Below the pieces are notes generated by a model. It saw only the letters and a program-made list of their open reading frames with translations, did not search any database and was not told the DNA's origin. A stretch of DNA of 64,000 bases from assembly GCA_018136815.1 (NCBI GenBank), contig CM030931.1, positions 10,923,072-10,987,071 on the forward strand, given 5' to 3'. Shown one piece after another: positions 1 to 9,479 of this stretch (the stretch's first letter is position 1; every line of letters begins with the position of its first letter). Source of the DNA: Isochrysis galbana. Its lineage: Eukaryota > Haptophyta > Isochrysidales > Isochrysidaceae. Both the position numbers and the translations under genes were made by a program.

Positions 1-61
1 CTCACGGTTCATGCTTGTGATATCTTCACTTCCAGATTAACGCCCGCAGCCGCTCCACTAG

Positions 62-2625
62 AAGCGGATCGGCCACAGCACCGTGGACATGCCCTCACGA
101 GGTCCCCCTCGCATGACATGCAGTCCAATTTGCTGGGTCGTGTAGTTCTTGCGCAGCTGCTCCACACACTTCTTGATGAAACGGCATGCACGTCCGCCTG
201 ACGCTTGACAAGCTTGCCATTGGGCAGCCCAAGGAATCGCAGTCTCCCACTCCCTGTAGCGCGTCGCTGCGATGCTGCGCTTTCACCATCGCCATTTCCA
301 AGTCGAGTGAATGCGTGTCGATAAAGTCGAACGCCAGCTTGCCGGGAAGGGTGATCGACCTTAGCTCCGCATGACTCTCGTGCCTCCGTCGGCCGATGCC
401 CCTTCGTGGTTGAGCGACAGTACGGGCTCGAAAACACCCGCAGGAACCGATGGCCACGGCCGTATCCTGCACGGATCGCGACGGGCCTGATGCTAACTGT
501 AGCGCTCTTGGCATCTACGATGGCGCTCGCCGACCCCTCGATGCCGACCCCTCGATGACGGGAAGCGCGCCCTCCACTCCGCCTCCGCGCTAGACGGGGT
601 GATTGCGGGATGCGGCTCATCCGCGCCGCCGACTCGAGCGCGGCAACGAACGAGGCACCGCACAAGACACCGCTCGAAAGCGTCGAATCGCCGAGGCAGT
701 CGAGGAGGCGAGCCTCGAGTTTTCCAAAGAGCTCCCTCCCGCATGTGTATTTGTTTCCCGAGAGGCACGATAGCGGCGGCGCCCTGGCGGCCTACTTCTA
801 GCGAGAAAGCCATCTTCTCGATCTGCGGCAAGCACACGCGCTGGACGCTCAGTGTACGCCGCCGTGCAGGTGCATTTGCCCGCCAAGACGAGCTGGTCCG
901 ACTCCTGGGCCAAACAAAACATCGCCGTGCCTTGATCTGGTTGAGGGCCCGCTCGCTGCCGTCGGGCGTGGTCAGGGTGCACGCCACGAACTCTTTTGCG
1001 AGAAGGTCTCGATGTTCGAAGTCAGCGGGGTAGTTTCCCGTGCCCTCCGAGAGTATTCTGCGAAGGTCTGACACGGTGTGAGCCCGCACCTCATCGTCGC
1101 ATTACTCAGTGCCATCCTCCAGCCGCAGATGAAGCTTGAAGGTATGCAGCCTGAATCTGACCGTCGCCGCAATGGGTGCGTCGCATTTCCATGATGTCCA
1201 CCACAAAGTCGCCCTGCAAGCGCTGCGAAGCTCGAGCGGCGAGCAATGCAGAGTGTGAGACGTCCCGTCCGCCGTTTTGCCGACGGGCGTCTCGCAGCCT
1301 GTGGCTGAGTGTGCGGTTGTCTTTGGTGCCGCCGGCGCTGGCATGCGCCGCACGGTTGGCCATTAGGCGCACGTCCTGCAGCGACCAGCGCAAGCCAGTG
1401 CCTCTCTCTCGTCGCGCTGGAAGGAATGCGCGTGCGTCACCGGATAGGCGCCTGCGCATTTAGGCGTCGACAGCGGCTCGACGGGCACCGCATTCCCTTC
1501 GACGTCGCGCACCACGAAGACGAGCGAGGCGAAGCGCTCCCACGTCCGGATGACTTGCGAGGACAGGCAGCTCTCGCTCCTTGCGGTTAACCGTGCCGCA
1601 GAGATAAGGGGGTCGTGGCTAGCTCCGCGAGCTGAGTGCCACCGGCCACGCGCAGCAGCTCCTCGGGCATCTCCGAGGAGCCGGCGGTGCCCCAAATGGC
1701 CGACCCTTGGAGCGCGCCAATTGCAAATTGCCAGACCGCCTGACCGCGCGCCTTGGGATCGAGCGCGCCAAGACCCACGCGAAGCTCGCGTGTACGCAAC
1801 GGCGTTGACGCCACCCACAGGGGTGGTGGGTAGAGACCACGGACCGGCCATCTCGTTGCCGGAATGCATCGAGAGACTGACCTCGTGATTCTCATCGAGC
1901 GCGTCGCATGAGCATGTGTTGCCCCTCGTCACGAACTCGTCCAGCGGCTGCTCCACACAGAGCTCGACCGGGCCAGCCGCGGCGTGACGCCTTTTATTGA
2001 CCGGCTGAGCGGTACGCCGGCTAATGACCCACTGGCCGGCTGGTTTGCGCTCGATCTGAGCATCAGCGTCGCCTCGGGCTGCTAAAGGGGGCGGGGGGAG
2101 TGGATCAGGGAGGTTGGGGAGGAGGAGGGGATGGGGCCGGGAGGGCAGGTAGGCAGGGGTGCCCAGGGCGCGCAGGGAAGAGGGCGTGCGCGTGGCCGGG
2201 CGGGCGGGCGGGGGTGGGTGGGGGCTTGGTGGTGCAAGGAGCAAGGGGTGGGGGGGAGGGGCTTGGGGTGGTGAAGGGGGAACCTGCGGGGTACTAGCTT
2301 CACCGCGCGGGACTGGAGCTCAGGAAGAAGCATCAGCTCGTCAGTGGGGGTACTTGACGGGTCCCGAGCGCTTGTCGTCCCAGGTGGTCAACCTCTCGAG
2401 CTGGTCAAGTTGGTGGGCTCGCTATCGCCATCGCGCAAGACAACCTTGACCTGCGGGCCATAGTAACCTCCGAGCGTCTCGTCGGGTGTCAGCAGCGGCT
2501 GGCCCAGCTGCAGTGGCCTCGTGTGATGCGACAGAGCAAGCTGGCTCTGGAGCGCTCTGACTGCGCACTCCTGTGAGCATCGCCGTCTGAAGCGCCGCCT
2601 GAGAACGGGAGCGGGGCCGTGAAGG
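62..2625 (-). pseudogene. Decayed minus-strand coding region, function not recognised
   Basis: Several minus-strand stretches read like real protein but sit in different frames separated by stops. Around 1360-2080 there is an open stretch containing LDEFVTRGNTCSCDALDENH. Around 1010-1160 the reading FRLHTFKLHLRLEDGTE runs into a TAA and continues in the same frame as VRAHTVSDLRRILSEGTG. At 62-190 a third frame ends RFIKKCVEQLRKNYTTQQIG followed by HVMRGGPREGMSTVLWPIRF and a stop. Around 2310-2570 the readings PDETLGGYYGPQVKVVLRDG and WDDKRSGPVKYPH appear, again shifted. Some breaks may be introns: on the minus strand a pyrimidine-rich tract ends in TTTAG at about 2083, a plausible 3' splice site. 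I recognise no family. The order of pieces suggests one gene read right to left that is intron-rich, frameshifted or both. Confidence 0.35.
2095..2295 (-). repeat. Pyrimidine-rich repeat, left copy (C-rich on minus strand)
   Basis: Read on the minus strand this is a C-rich tract containing CTTGCACCACCAA, GCCCTCTTCCCTGCGCGCCC and a TGATCCACTCC end, finishing in a polypyrimidine run and TTTAG. The same series of words recurs in the same order on the plus strand at 2645-2830, so the two tracts are inverted copies. It resembles an intron of the minus-strand gene remnant. Confidence 0.55.
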
Positions 2626-2644
2626 CCGTGAGCCATCCACGTTG

Positions 2645-3072
2645 CTCCTCTCGCCCTCTTCACCCAGCTCAAGCCGCCGCCCCTACCCTTTGCCCCTTGC
2701 ACCACCAACCCCCCTCCTCTCCGGCCGCGCGCAGGCCCTCTTCCCTGCGCGCCCTGCGCATCCCTGCCCCTCTGCCCTCCAGGCCCCACCCCCACCTCCT
2801 CCCCAGCTTCCCTCATCCACTCCACTCCAACCCCCCCCCCCCCCCCCCCCCCCCCACCCTACCCTCCCCCCCCCCCCTTCCGGCCTTTCGTCCCCCGCCC
2901 CCTTGAACCCCCTCCGCCCCCACTCTCCGCCCCCCCCCCCTCCCGCCCCCTCCACCCTCCTGCCCCCCTGCCCCCCTGCCTCCCGCCCCCCCATCCTCCC
3001 GCCCGCCCACCCAACCCCCTCCCCTCTCCCCTCCTTCTCCTCACCCCCCCCTTTCCTCGCGCGCCCACCTTG
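2645..3072 (+). repeat. Pyrimidine-rich repeat, right copy plus long poly-C tract
   Basis: Bases 2645-2830 match the inverse of 2095-2295 (shared words CCTTGCACCACCAA, GCCCTCTTCCCTGCGCGCCC, CCTCATCCACTCC in order). The tract then runs into about 240 bases of almost pure C with interspersed T, A and G. It has very strong strand asymmetry and all open frames across it are low-complexity artefacts. Confidence 0.55.
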
Positions 3073-3548
3073 ATAGAGTTGTCAATGAACCAGAAGAGGA
3101 AGCAAGAAGCGAGCGACCATTCTGCCTCCCTCATTGGTCAACTTGGAGTGCTGCTCAGTCAGCATCACACTGTGCACGGTCGTGCGCACTGGCTGGACCC
3201 TGACGCCAGCGCCTTGAATCGCTCCTAGCCCACGCTCTTGCCTGCCTCTCTTGCCCCTCTCTCCTGCCTCTCTCTTGGACACCCAGGGAAGATAGGGTGC
3301 GCGCGCCCACAGGCGGCCCCACACGGTCCTTCACGGAATCCCACGGGGGTCACTCTCGCTACTCTCAACTTTAAAAGCTAAAGCGTTAGAGCGCGAGCCT
3401 AAGCGGTTTCTACGTTTCTACGGCACGATCTCAACGGTCCGTCTGTCTGTCTGGCGGTTCAAATGATTGCGCGCCTTCCCCTATCTTCGCCGTGTAAACC
3501 GGGGACATCAAAATCAGTAAACACTGTTTCTAAGCATACTTCTGGATG

Positions 3549-3605
3549 AGATGTGAAAATAAAACGATCGCGTGGTCCTCTTTCGACGGAACGCGACCTA
3601 AACCT
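3549..3605 (+). repeat. Short dispersed repeat piece (family F tail)
   Basis: The string GTGGTCCTCTTTCGACGGAA followed by CGCGACCTA matches the tail of two larger repeats at 19530-19575 (CTGGCCCTCTTTTG, then GACAGAACGCGACTTA) and 36570-36600 (CTGGTCCTCTTTTGACGGAA). It is probably the end of a transposable element. Bases 3080-3545 and 3606-3875 show nothing I recognise. Confidence 0.45.
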
Positions 3606-3875
3606 ATACACAAATAACTCGACGGGCAATGCGCAAGGCGCAAGGCGCAATGCGGCGATAATAACAATAATTAGGCCGGTCACTCACTCTCACTCTTTTT
3701 CACCACTATTTTCGACCTTCCCTGGGTGTCCAAGGATTCCGCAGGGTCCCCCCCCTATACACGGCCTATCCCTCTACCTGCCCCGCCAGCCGCCTCCCCC
3801 CTCCGAACAACGAACAACCCTCTTACTTAGAGGCTGGAACCTGAGGTTTGGTTATTTTTTGGTAACTGCCCCCAT

Positions 3876-4126
3876 ATAAATAATAAAATTAAAATGTTAT
3901 ATCCTAGCCAACCCCACTAGCTAATTGGACACAACTTTTCAGCCCCGGACTCCCGCCATGCCTGGCGAGCCAGGTGTCCGAGTGGTACCGGGGGGGGGGG
4001 CATTGCCCCCTCCCCTCGATATTTGTCCTCCCCCCAGTGCAAGCACCGACCCTACGCACCCCAGCACACCCTCTCCTCGAGGCCACGCTGGGGGGAAACC
4101 CCTTTCGGGTAAAACAACGCAAGGGA
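3876..4126 (-). repeat. Dispersed repeat, family A, inverted relative to 22.6 kb copy
   Basis: From the AT-rich tail near 3876 through GTTATATCCTAGCCAACCCC, the CTAATTGGACACAACTTTTC block and on to AACCCCTTTCGGGTAAAACA, this is the reverse complement of 22622-22862. The copy at 22 kb is the 3' part of an element with 20-bp target duplications. Here the AT tail lies at the left, so the element is on the minus strand. I could not find a clear target duplication for this copy. Confidence 0.7.
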
Positions 4127-4130
4127 CTTT

Positions 4131-4615
4131 GGTGCTGGTAGCGGCATCCATATGGTGAGCGGTGACTCGAACGGCCTCGTGGCGCCCCCGGTCGCGGGTC
4201 GAAGTTGGGCACTCATGGCGCGTCTTGGGGCGTGACGACGTCATCACCGGGGGCCTCAAGCGGCCGATTTCGACGCAGTGCGCGGGGGCGGCGGGCGCGA
4301 TTGGCGTGGCTGTGAGGGCGGCATACCGCACTTTGGTGCTGGTAGCGGCATCCATTTGGCGAGCGGTGACTCGAACGGCCTCGTGGCGCCCCCGGTCGCG
4401 GGTCGAAGTTGGGCACTCAGGGCGCGTCTTGAGGCGTGACGACGTCATCACCGGGGGCCGCAGGCGGCCGATTTCGACGCAGTGCGCGGGGGCGGCGGGC
4501 GCGATTGGCGTGGCTGTGAGGGCGGCATACCGCACTTTGGTGCTGGTAGCGGCATCCATATGGTGAGCGGTGACTCGAACGGCCTCGTGGCGCCCCCGGT
4601 CGCGGGTCGAAGTTG
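4131..4615 (+). repeat. 204-bp tandem repeat, about 2.4 copies
   Basis: The word GGTGCTGGTAGCGGCATCCA starts at 4131, 4335 and 4539, giving an exact period of 204 bp. Each unit includes GTGACTCGAACGGCCTCGTG and TGACGACGTCATCACCGGGG. Because 204 is a multiple of three, long open frames persist on both strands, which is a by-product of the periodicity and not evidence for a gene. The array directly abuts the family A repeat. Confidence 0.85.
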
Positions 4616-4854
4616 GGTTCTCGAGCCCTTGGTGTTTTTAGCGGTTAGCGTCTTTAGTTTTTGCGATACTTACGTACGCGTTCAAGTCCATAAAAACATA
4701 GTGAAAATATATTGCTGTGTGTATAGAACCAGGATCTTTGGTCCGGGTCAGCTGCCGATGCCCATGGTTTCGTGTTTCGCTGCGAGAGGCGCGCATGAAG
4801 GCCATCGGTAAAATAATACCGGAGGGGGCCTGACATATATTTCCGCACGGCCGT

Positions 4855-5010
4855 CAGAGGCCTGAAATCGGGTATTTTTCGAAAATTTTGCCGGAAGACC
4901 CCCGGTTTTTTTTGCTGATCTCCCATACCGGAACCTATAGGGAGCTTATTTAGGCCTTCGTTTGCCCATTACAGATGGTGCCCTTCGCACCCCCCTAGCG
5001 AGTGACCGGG
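4855..5010 (+). repeat. Dispersed repeat, copy also at 19895-20055
   Basis: Shared blocks with 19895-20055 are an AAAATTT and CGCCGGA stretch, a T-run followed by GCTGATC, ACCGGAA then CCTATAGGGAGCT, and a GCACCCCC, TAG, GAGTGACCGGGCTA end. The family is unknown. Bases 4616-4854 hold nothing I recognise. Confidence 0.5.
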
Positions 5011-5194
5011 CTAGTAGTAGTAGTTGTGTTCTTTGTCCACTAGCATTTCGCCTATGTCGTGTGCGTCCGGATCCTCCTGGGGGGCTAACTCGTGCTCTTC
5101 CGGAGCCGGGGGAGAGGCTACCATTTTCTTTTTCAAAAGATCTACATAGTTGGTGGTGGCTTCTGCTACTCTTAATCTCGTCGCCGCTTCCGCG

Positions 5195-5285
5195 TAGGAT
5201 TTTTGTGTAGGTGTTGGTTGTTGGTTGGAGGGCGCAAAAGCCCCCAGGATATTGATTGTTGTGTCAAGTGCCCGCCCTCTTCTCT
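5195..5285 (-). repeat. LINE ORF1 fragment
   Basis: On the plus strand GATTGATTGTTGTGTCAAGT followed by GCCCGCC, with GTTGTTGGTTGGAGGG upstream, matches the region inside the LINE ORF1 gene at about 48718-48782 (minus strand). It is a short 5'-LINE remnant. Bases 5290-5980 contain no gene I can support. Confidence 0.45.
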
Positions 5286-6070
5286 CTTTTACGAGAGTTT
5301 TACCTGAGGGTTTAGGCGGTGTGGCGGACGCCCAACTATTACACGGTTGGCCCTATTACAAACGCTTGGGCTTGGAGGAGTCAAGTCAGTGATTTTGCTA
5401 GACGATTTTCGTGGGCAAGATGATGGCTTGCGGACAGAAATCAAGAGAGCTCCGCGCGGGGGAAACCATTCGGCGACCGCGGGGGGAAAATTCGGCGATC
5501 GCGGGGGAACCGGACAGCCCGACGGAGTAGCGACGGAGATAACGAAAACGAGCGTAGAACCAACGAAACGAGGGGCGAGACGGTCAGAACTCACCGGAGG
5601 TGACAACAAAGTCTACTAGAGAGCGGAGCGATGTCGGCATCCGAACGAGGGCCTCAGAGCGGCAGTGAACAAAGGGCGATGCCTCAAGGGCTTCGGGTGG
5701 TAGCGCGTCGGAGCGGTACCACGGGGTCGAGGGCGAAGCTGCGAAAGCATACCACCACTCACCGAGCATAAACCACGCTCGATGAGGGCGGGGCGCGAGA
5801 TGGAGTGGAGGACTGGAGGACCCACTGCATGGGGATGTAGAGCGTAGAGCGGGCAGAGACTCCGAAGGTCCCACATGGGCGACATGCACGTCGTGAGGGA
5901 AGAGGCGGGCAGGCGGGCAGCCAGAGCGCCCGCCACCCGCCACCTGCCGTCTCGCGCCAGAGTTAGAAAATCTTAAGAACCACCTTAAGGTGGTAGGTGC
6001 AGGTTTTTTTCGGCTCCCCCCCCCCCCCCACCCGCCCCCTCCTTTCCCTTTCCCTTCGCTCGCGCAAGCA

Positions 6071-8527
6071 ATGCGGCGACTTCGCGCGGAGGCCTTCAGC
6101 GACTCGGCCTCAGAGGCTGGGGAGGAGGAAGTGATGGTGATGGAAGGGCCGGATGGAGACTCGGACCATGAGCTTCCCATGGCTGAGGAAGCCCCACCTC
6201 CACCTCGACCTCGCGGCCGGCCAAAGAAAGCAGCGAGGCCAGCTGCAGCCGAGGCGATGCGGAATGGCGCAGGCGCGCCACAAGCAAAGCGCGGTCGTCC
6301 ACGCGGCAAGGGAAGGGCATCGCCAGCCGCATCTCCTCCATCGGGCCCACGCAAGCGCCGGCGCAGTGACATCTTCTCGCCTGCTGAGGCAGCAGCTCAC
6401 GACCGCCAGGAAGCAAAGCAGCTGCGCGAGCTGAAGGCGCGCATCGAGGCTGCGACTGCGAGCGCAGCCTTCGACGTGTTCTCCACCGTGGACGTCCGTG
6501 AGCTCGCCAACTCCATCGCGATGAAGACGCAGTCAAAGTGCTGCTCGGCCGAGTTCATCCCGGTGGCTCCTGAGTCGAAGATGGCCATTCACTCGGTGAT
6601 GCTCCCGTTCATGTGCTCAGTGTGTGGGGACATGATCAACATCAAGACGGGCAAGGCATGCCGTATCAATCTCGACGTGGACTCGGGCTCGGAGGGAATG
6701 GATGAGGATGGCGATGGGCTGACTAAGAATGATCGGCGGAAGCAAAAGCGGAGGAAGCAAACCAACTCTCGACCGGAGTACATCGTGATGAAGGTTCTTG
6801 GGTGCCTGCTCGCAGGGCAGATGTATTCGGACTACGCAACTGTGGCGATCGCGCAAGGGGAGCAAGTGATGTCGCATAACACCTTCGACCGATACCTTAG
6901 CAAGCTCCTACCGTGGATCGAGAAGCTGCAGAAGGAGATGCTTGAGTTGGTGCGCTACTTGGTCGTACGATACGGTTCAATCGAACAGCTCGTCCTCACG
7001 AACGACATGTTCTGGCTCACACGTGGACGCAACTCGCTCAATGGCTCAGGCACAATGTGTGACCTCGACTCCGGGGGCATCCTCGCGTATCGGCACTACT
7101 GCATTGGCACGGACATGCTCAGTGGTAAGGGCGGTTTTGAGTTCACTCCGAAGGCCATGGACGCCATCGGCTGCGGCGAGATGCTGGATGACATAGTCGA
7201 CTGGTTCGAGAAAGGCGATCTCGACGCCCTCATTGACAAGTACAACCTGCGTGTTCGTCCTTCCCTCGACGGTATCGTGCTCGACGGTGACGCCTCAACG
7301 AACTTGTTGATCCCGCTAGTGCTTGCCAAGGCGAAGCAAACCACCGGCCGCACGAACTACTGTTCCCAACTTCGCGTTTTCGACTGCTCCAACCACTTGG
7401 GCAAGAACGCAGGCGCAAAGGCGTTCGAGGTTGGACATCGCCTTCATAAGACGTGCAGTTGCAAGGACCGTATCACTCAGCTAGGCGAAGTGGACAAGCG
7501 GCAGCCCAAAGACCATCGCGGTCTGAATGTGCAGGCTCACCCTCTTGTCAAATCATGGCAGCGATCTACATCGGCAGCTTTGCGCAGCGCGAAGGACTGG
7601 CGCGCGAAAGCGGAGACCGAGGCTCGGACTGCGAGGGAAGCAGCAGCCGCGGCAGGCACAGAGCAATCTCCGGACATGCAGTCTCCGTTACCATCAATGT
7701 CGTCCCTTGCAGTCCAAGGGATCGAAGAAATGGTGAATCACCTTAGCAATATCCACGAGGGGAAGGGCTTCCTCACCGGCAAGCTACGGACTTGCCGCTT
7801 GCATGACCTGACATTGCCAAACGGTGAGCCATACGTGTCCCGGCAGTGGAATGATTGTGCAGACTTCCGGGCCGAAATGGAGGCGTGGCTCAAGACTAAG
7901 TTCTTTAACAATATCGATGGTGTGATTCACCCGGAGCGTGGCGCAATGTGCCAGAATGCCTCAGAGCGCGTCGGCACCGTTGCACTGCATTACAGAACCA
8001 AGGAGAAGCAGCTGAGGCCCACACACTACGTTTGCTCCACTGGTCTCGCTATGGCACACGTGCAGAACGTTTGCATCCACAAATTTCGCAGGCAGCTCTT
8101 GTTGAAAGGTGAGACAGACGACAGGATCGAGGCCTTCGGGACGATGGAGTCGCGCCTCTTCGAGCTCGTTGGCCTGCAGAGTAGGCCTGCGCAGCGCGCG
8201 CAGTGGATGCAGCGAGTGTCTGTCAGAGCGAAACGCAGCATGTTCCGGAAAACAGTAGAGTACAAACGGAAGCGTAGCCAACAGCGCAAATCTCTCACTG
8301 AGAAACGCCAAAACTATAAGACCGATCATCGCTACAAGTACAAGGGCGACACCGGTGGCAAGTCCCGTTCGACTTCTGGAGCGCAGGGTAAAGGTGTGGT
8401 AGGAGCGTGTACGTGCACCGCCACGTGCCAACGTGGCTGCCCTTGCCGGGAAGCCGCCACAATGTGCACCAACCTGTGCCATGCAAAGTCGACAAGGTGC
8501 CGCAACCTCCTCAACGGGGAAGTCTAG
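6071..8527 (+). CDS. DDE-type transposase with C-terminal CXC motif (Mutator-like domain)
   Basis: An 818-residue single-exon ORF when started at the ATG at 6071; an upstream in-frame start lies inside the terminal repeat and is less likely. The N-terminal ~110 residues are acidic/basic and low-complexity with AT-hook-like RGRP blocks. A CxxC pair (FMCSVCG) follows. The middle carries NDMFWLTRGRNSLNG, then a hydrophobic stretch with DLDSGGILAYRH, then VLDGDAST and FDCSNHLGKNAGAK. This D..W..RG..S..NG / DGD / C..HxxK order is the pattern of the Mutator-like transposase domain family (including Kolobok-type proteins), where the D residues are catalytic. The C-terminus has a CXC (tesmin/TSO1-like) cysteine cluster, CTCTATCQRGCPC followed by CxxxCHAKSTRC. 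The ORF is uninterrupted, so it may still be functional. Family placement is from motif memory, not a search. Confidence 0.8.
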   Translation: MRRLRAEAFSDSASEAGEEEVMVMEGPDGDSDHELPMAEEAPPPPRPRGRPKKAARPAAAEAMRNGAGAPQAKRGRPRGKGRASPAASPPSGPRKRRRSDIFSPAEAAAHDRQEAKQLRELKARIEAATASAAFDVFSTVDVRELANSIAMKTQSKCCSAEFIPVAPESKMAIHSVMLPFMCSVCGDMINIKTGKACRINLDVDSGSEGMDEDGDGLTKNDRRKQKRRKQTNSRPEYIVMKVLGCLLAGQMYSDYATVAIAQGEQVMSHNTFDRYLSKLLPWIEKLQKEMLELVRYLVVRYGSIEQLVLTNDMFWLTRGRNSLNGSGTMCDLDSGGILAYRHYCIGTDMLSGKGGFEFTPKAMDAIGCGEMLDDIVDWFEKGDLDALIDKYNLRVRPSLDGIVLDGDASTNLLIPLVLAKAKQTTGRTNYCSQLRVFDCSNHLGKNAGAKAFEVGHRLHKTCSCKDRITQLGEVDKRQPKDHRGLNVQAHPLVKSWQRSTSAALRSAKDWRAKAETEARTAREAAAAAGTEQSPDMQSPLPSMSSLAVQGIEEMVNHLSNIHEGKGFLTGKLRTCRLHDLTLPNGEPYVSRQWNDCADFRAEMEAWLKTKFFNNIDGVIHPERGAMCQNASERVGTVALHYRTKEKQLRPTHYVCSTGLAMAHVQNVCIHKFRRQLLLKGETDDRIEAFGTMESRLFELVGLQSRPAQRAQWMQRVSVRAKRSMFRKTVEYKRKRSQQRKSLTEKRQNYKTDHRYKYKGDTGGKSRSTSGAQGKGVVGACTCTATCQRGCPCREAATMCTNLCHAKSTRCRNLLNGEV

Positions 8528-8592
8528 TAGGGGAGGATGCCGACATATCAGGTGCCGGGTCGTCCCAAGATCACGCGGCTGCAGCGCACGGC

Positions 8593-8925
8593 ATGGTTTG
8601 CAGCGGTGCAACCGGTTGGCATCCACAGCAGCGCGTCCCACCGGCTGAGACAGAGGATCTGACCGATCGGACGGTGATGTGCTATTGGGATGGAGCTGGG
8701 TGGCTGCAAGGCACCATCCTCGAAGCAAATATGGACGACACTGAGCTAGATGGCGAGGACGTCGCAAACTGGCTGGTGTACTATGACGTTGATGACACAA
8801 CGGCCGCGCATTACCTGTCGCACGATTCGTACTTCACCACAGCGGCGGACGACGACTCACTGTCATCCGTGGAGCACGGTGCTTGGTACCTGTTGCTTGA
8901 TGAGTGCGAAGAGTGCGTGTTCTAG
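8593..8925 (+). CDS. Second ORF of the TTAA transposon, Tudor/Agenet-like
   Basis: An ORF in a different frame from the transposase; it is open from 8407 but I start it at the ATG at 8593, giving 110 residues. Its core, VMCYWDGAGWLQGTILEA then WLVYYDVDDTTAAHYLSHDS, has the look of a small Tudor/Agenet/SGF29-type barrel (aromatic-rich, WDGxGWxxGxI, YDVDD). Such domains bind modified histone tails. It may be a separate protein or the last exon of the transposase reached by splicing or frameshifting; the transposase stop at 8525-8527 lies 65 bases upstream of this ATG. It ends just before the element's inverted repeat. Assignment is by pattern only. Confidence 0.45.
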   Translation: MVCSGATGWHPQQRVPPAETEDLTDRTVMCYWDGAGWLQGTILEANMDDTELDGEDVANWLVYYDVDDTTAAHYLSHDSYFTTAADDDSLSSVEHGAWYLLLDECEECVF

Positions 8926-8937
8926 TCGCAGGTTGTG

Positions 8938-9479
8938 TTGGGGCTCCATGCACGGGCGTGGCTTGCTGTGCATAGCCTCCTAGAGTCCGCGCTTGGCGTC
9001 GGAGTTGAATATCGCCGGATATCAGCATAAGCATGCGCAAGGAGTGTCCGTGCCGTACGTGTTGGTGTGAGCGCTGAGGTTGGTTTCAAGAGCTGTGAGT
9101 AGGCTCATATGGAAGATCAGAGTAAATGCTCTCTACCTCATATTTTCTGGTGAATTTTAGGGACTTGCAATCCGTCTTTTGAGCCACGGTAACTTGAGAA
9201 AAGACAGCAATGGGTATTTTTTGGACTTAGACGCCTTTAAGTCTCCGGGAGGGCCTGTAAAATACACCAAAAAATATGAGCTAGAGAGCATTTACTCTGA
9301 TCTTCCATATGAGCCTACTCACAGCTCTTGAAACCAACCTCAGCGCTCACACCAACACGTACGGCACGGACACTCCTTGCGCATGCTTCTGCTGATATCC
9401 GGCGATATTCAACTCCGACGCCAAGCGCGGACTCTAGGAGGCTATGCACAGCAAGCCACGCCCGTGCATGGAGCCCCAA
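8938..9479. repeat. Large inverted repeat inside the transposon (225-bp arms, ~92-bp loop)
   Basis: Bases 8938-9162 pair with 9255-9479 without any indel: position x pairs with 18417 minus x. The outer end is TTGGGGCTCCATGCACGGGC, and the inner part includes GGCTCATATGGAAGATCAGA. Mismatches are few. Transcription through it would give a long hairpin RNA. Short ORFs across it are mirror artefacts. Confidence 0.9.

Noticed and set aside
2640-3073. Pro-rich open frames across the poly-C tract
   Set aside because: Pure composition effect: any frame through C-rich DNA is open and encodes Pro/Ser/Leu; no sign of selection.
3939-4566. Repeat-protein ORFs on both strands over the 204-bp array
   Set aside because: The period is divisible by three, so open frames repeat automatically on both strands.
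4120-4620. Possible CRISPR array (regularly spaced repeats)
   Set aside because: Units are contiguous 204-bp tandem copies without unique spacers, in a eukaryotic context; no cas genes.
5584-6372. 262-residue minus-strand ORF overlapping the transposon start
   Set aside because: Antisense shadow of the transposase; low-complexity Arg/Ala/Ser with no motif.
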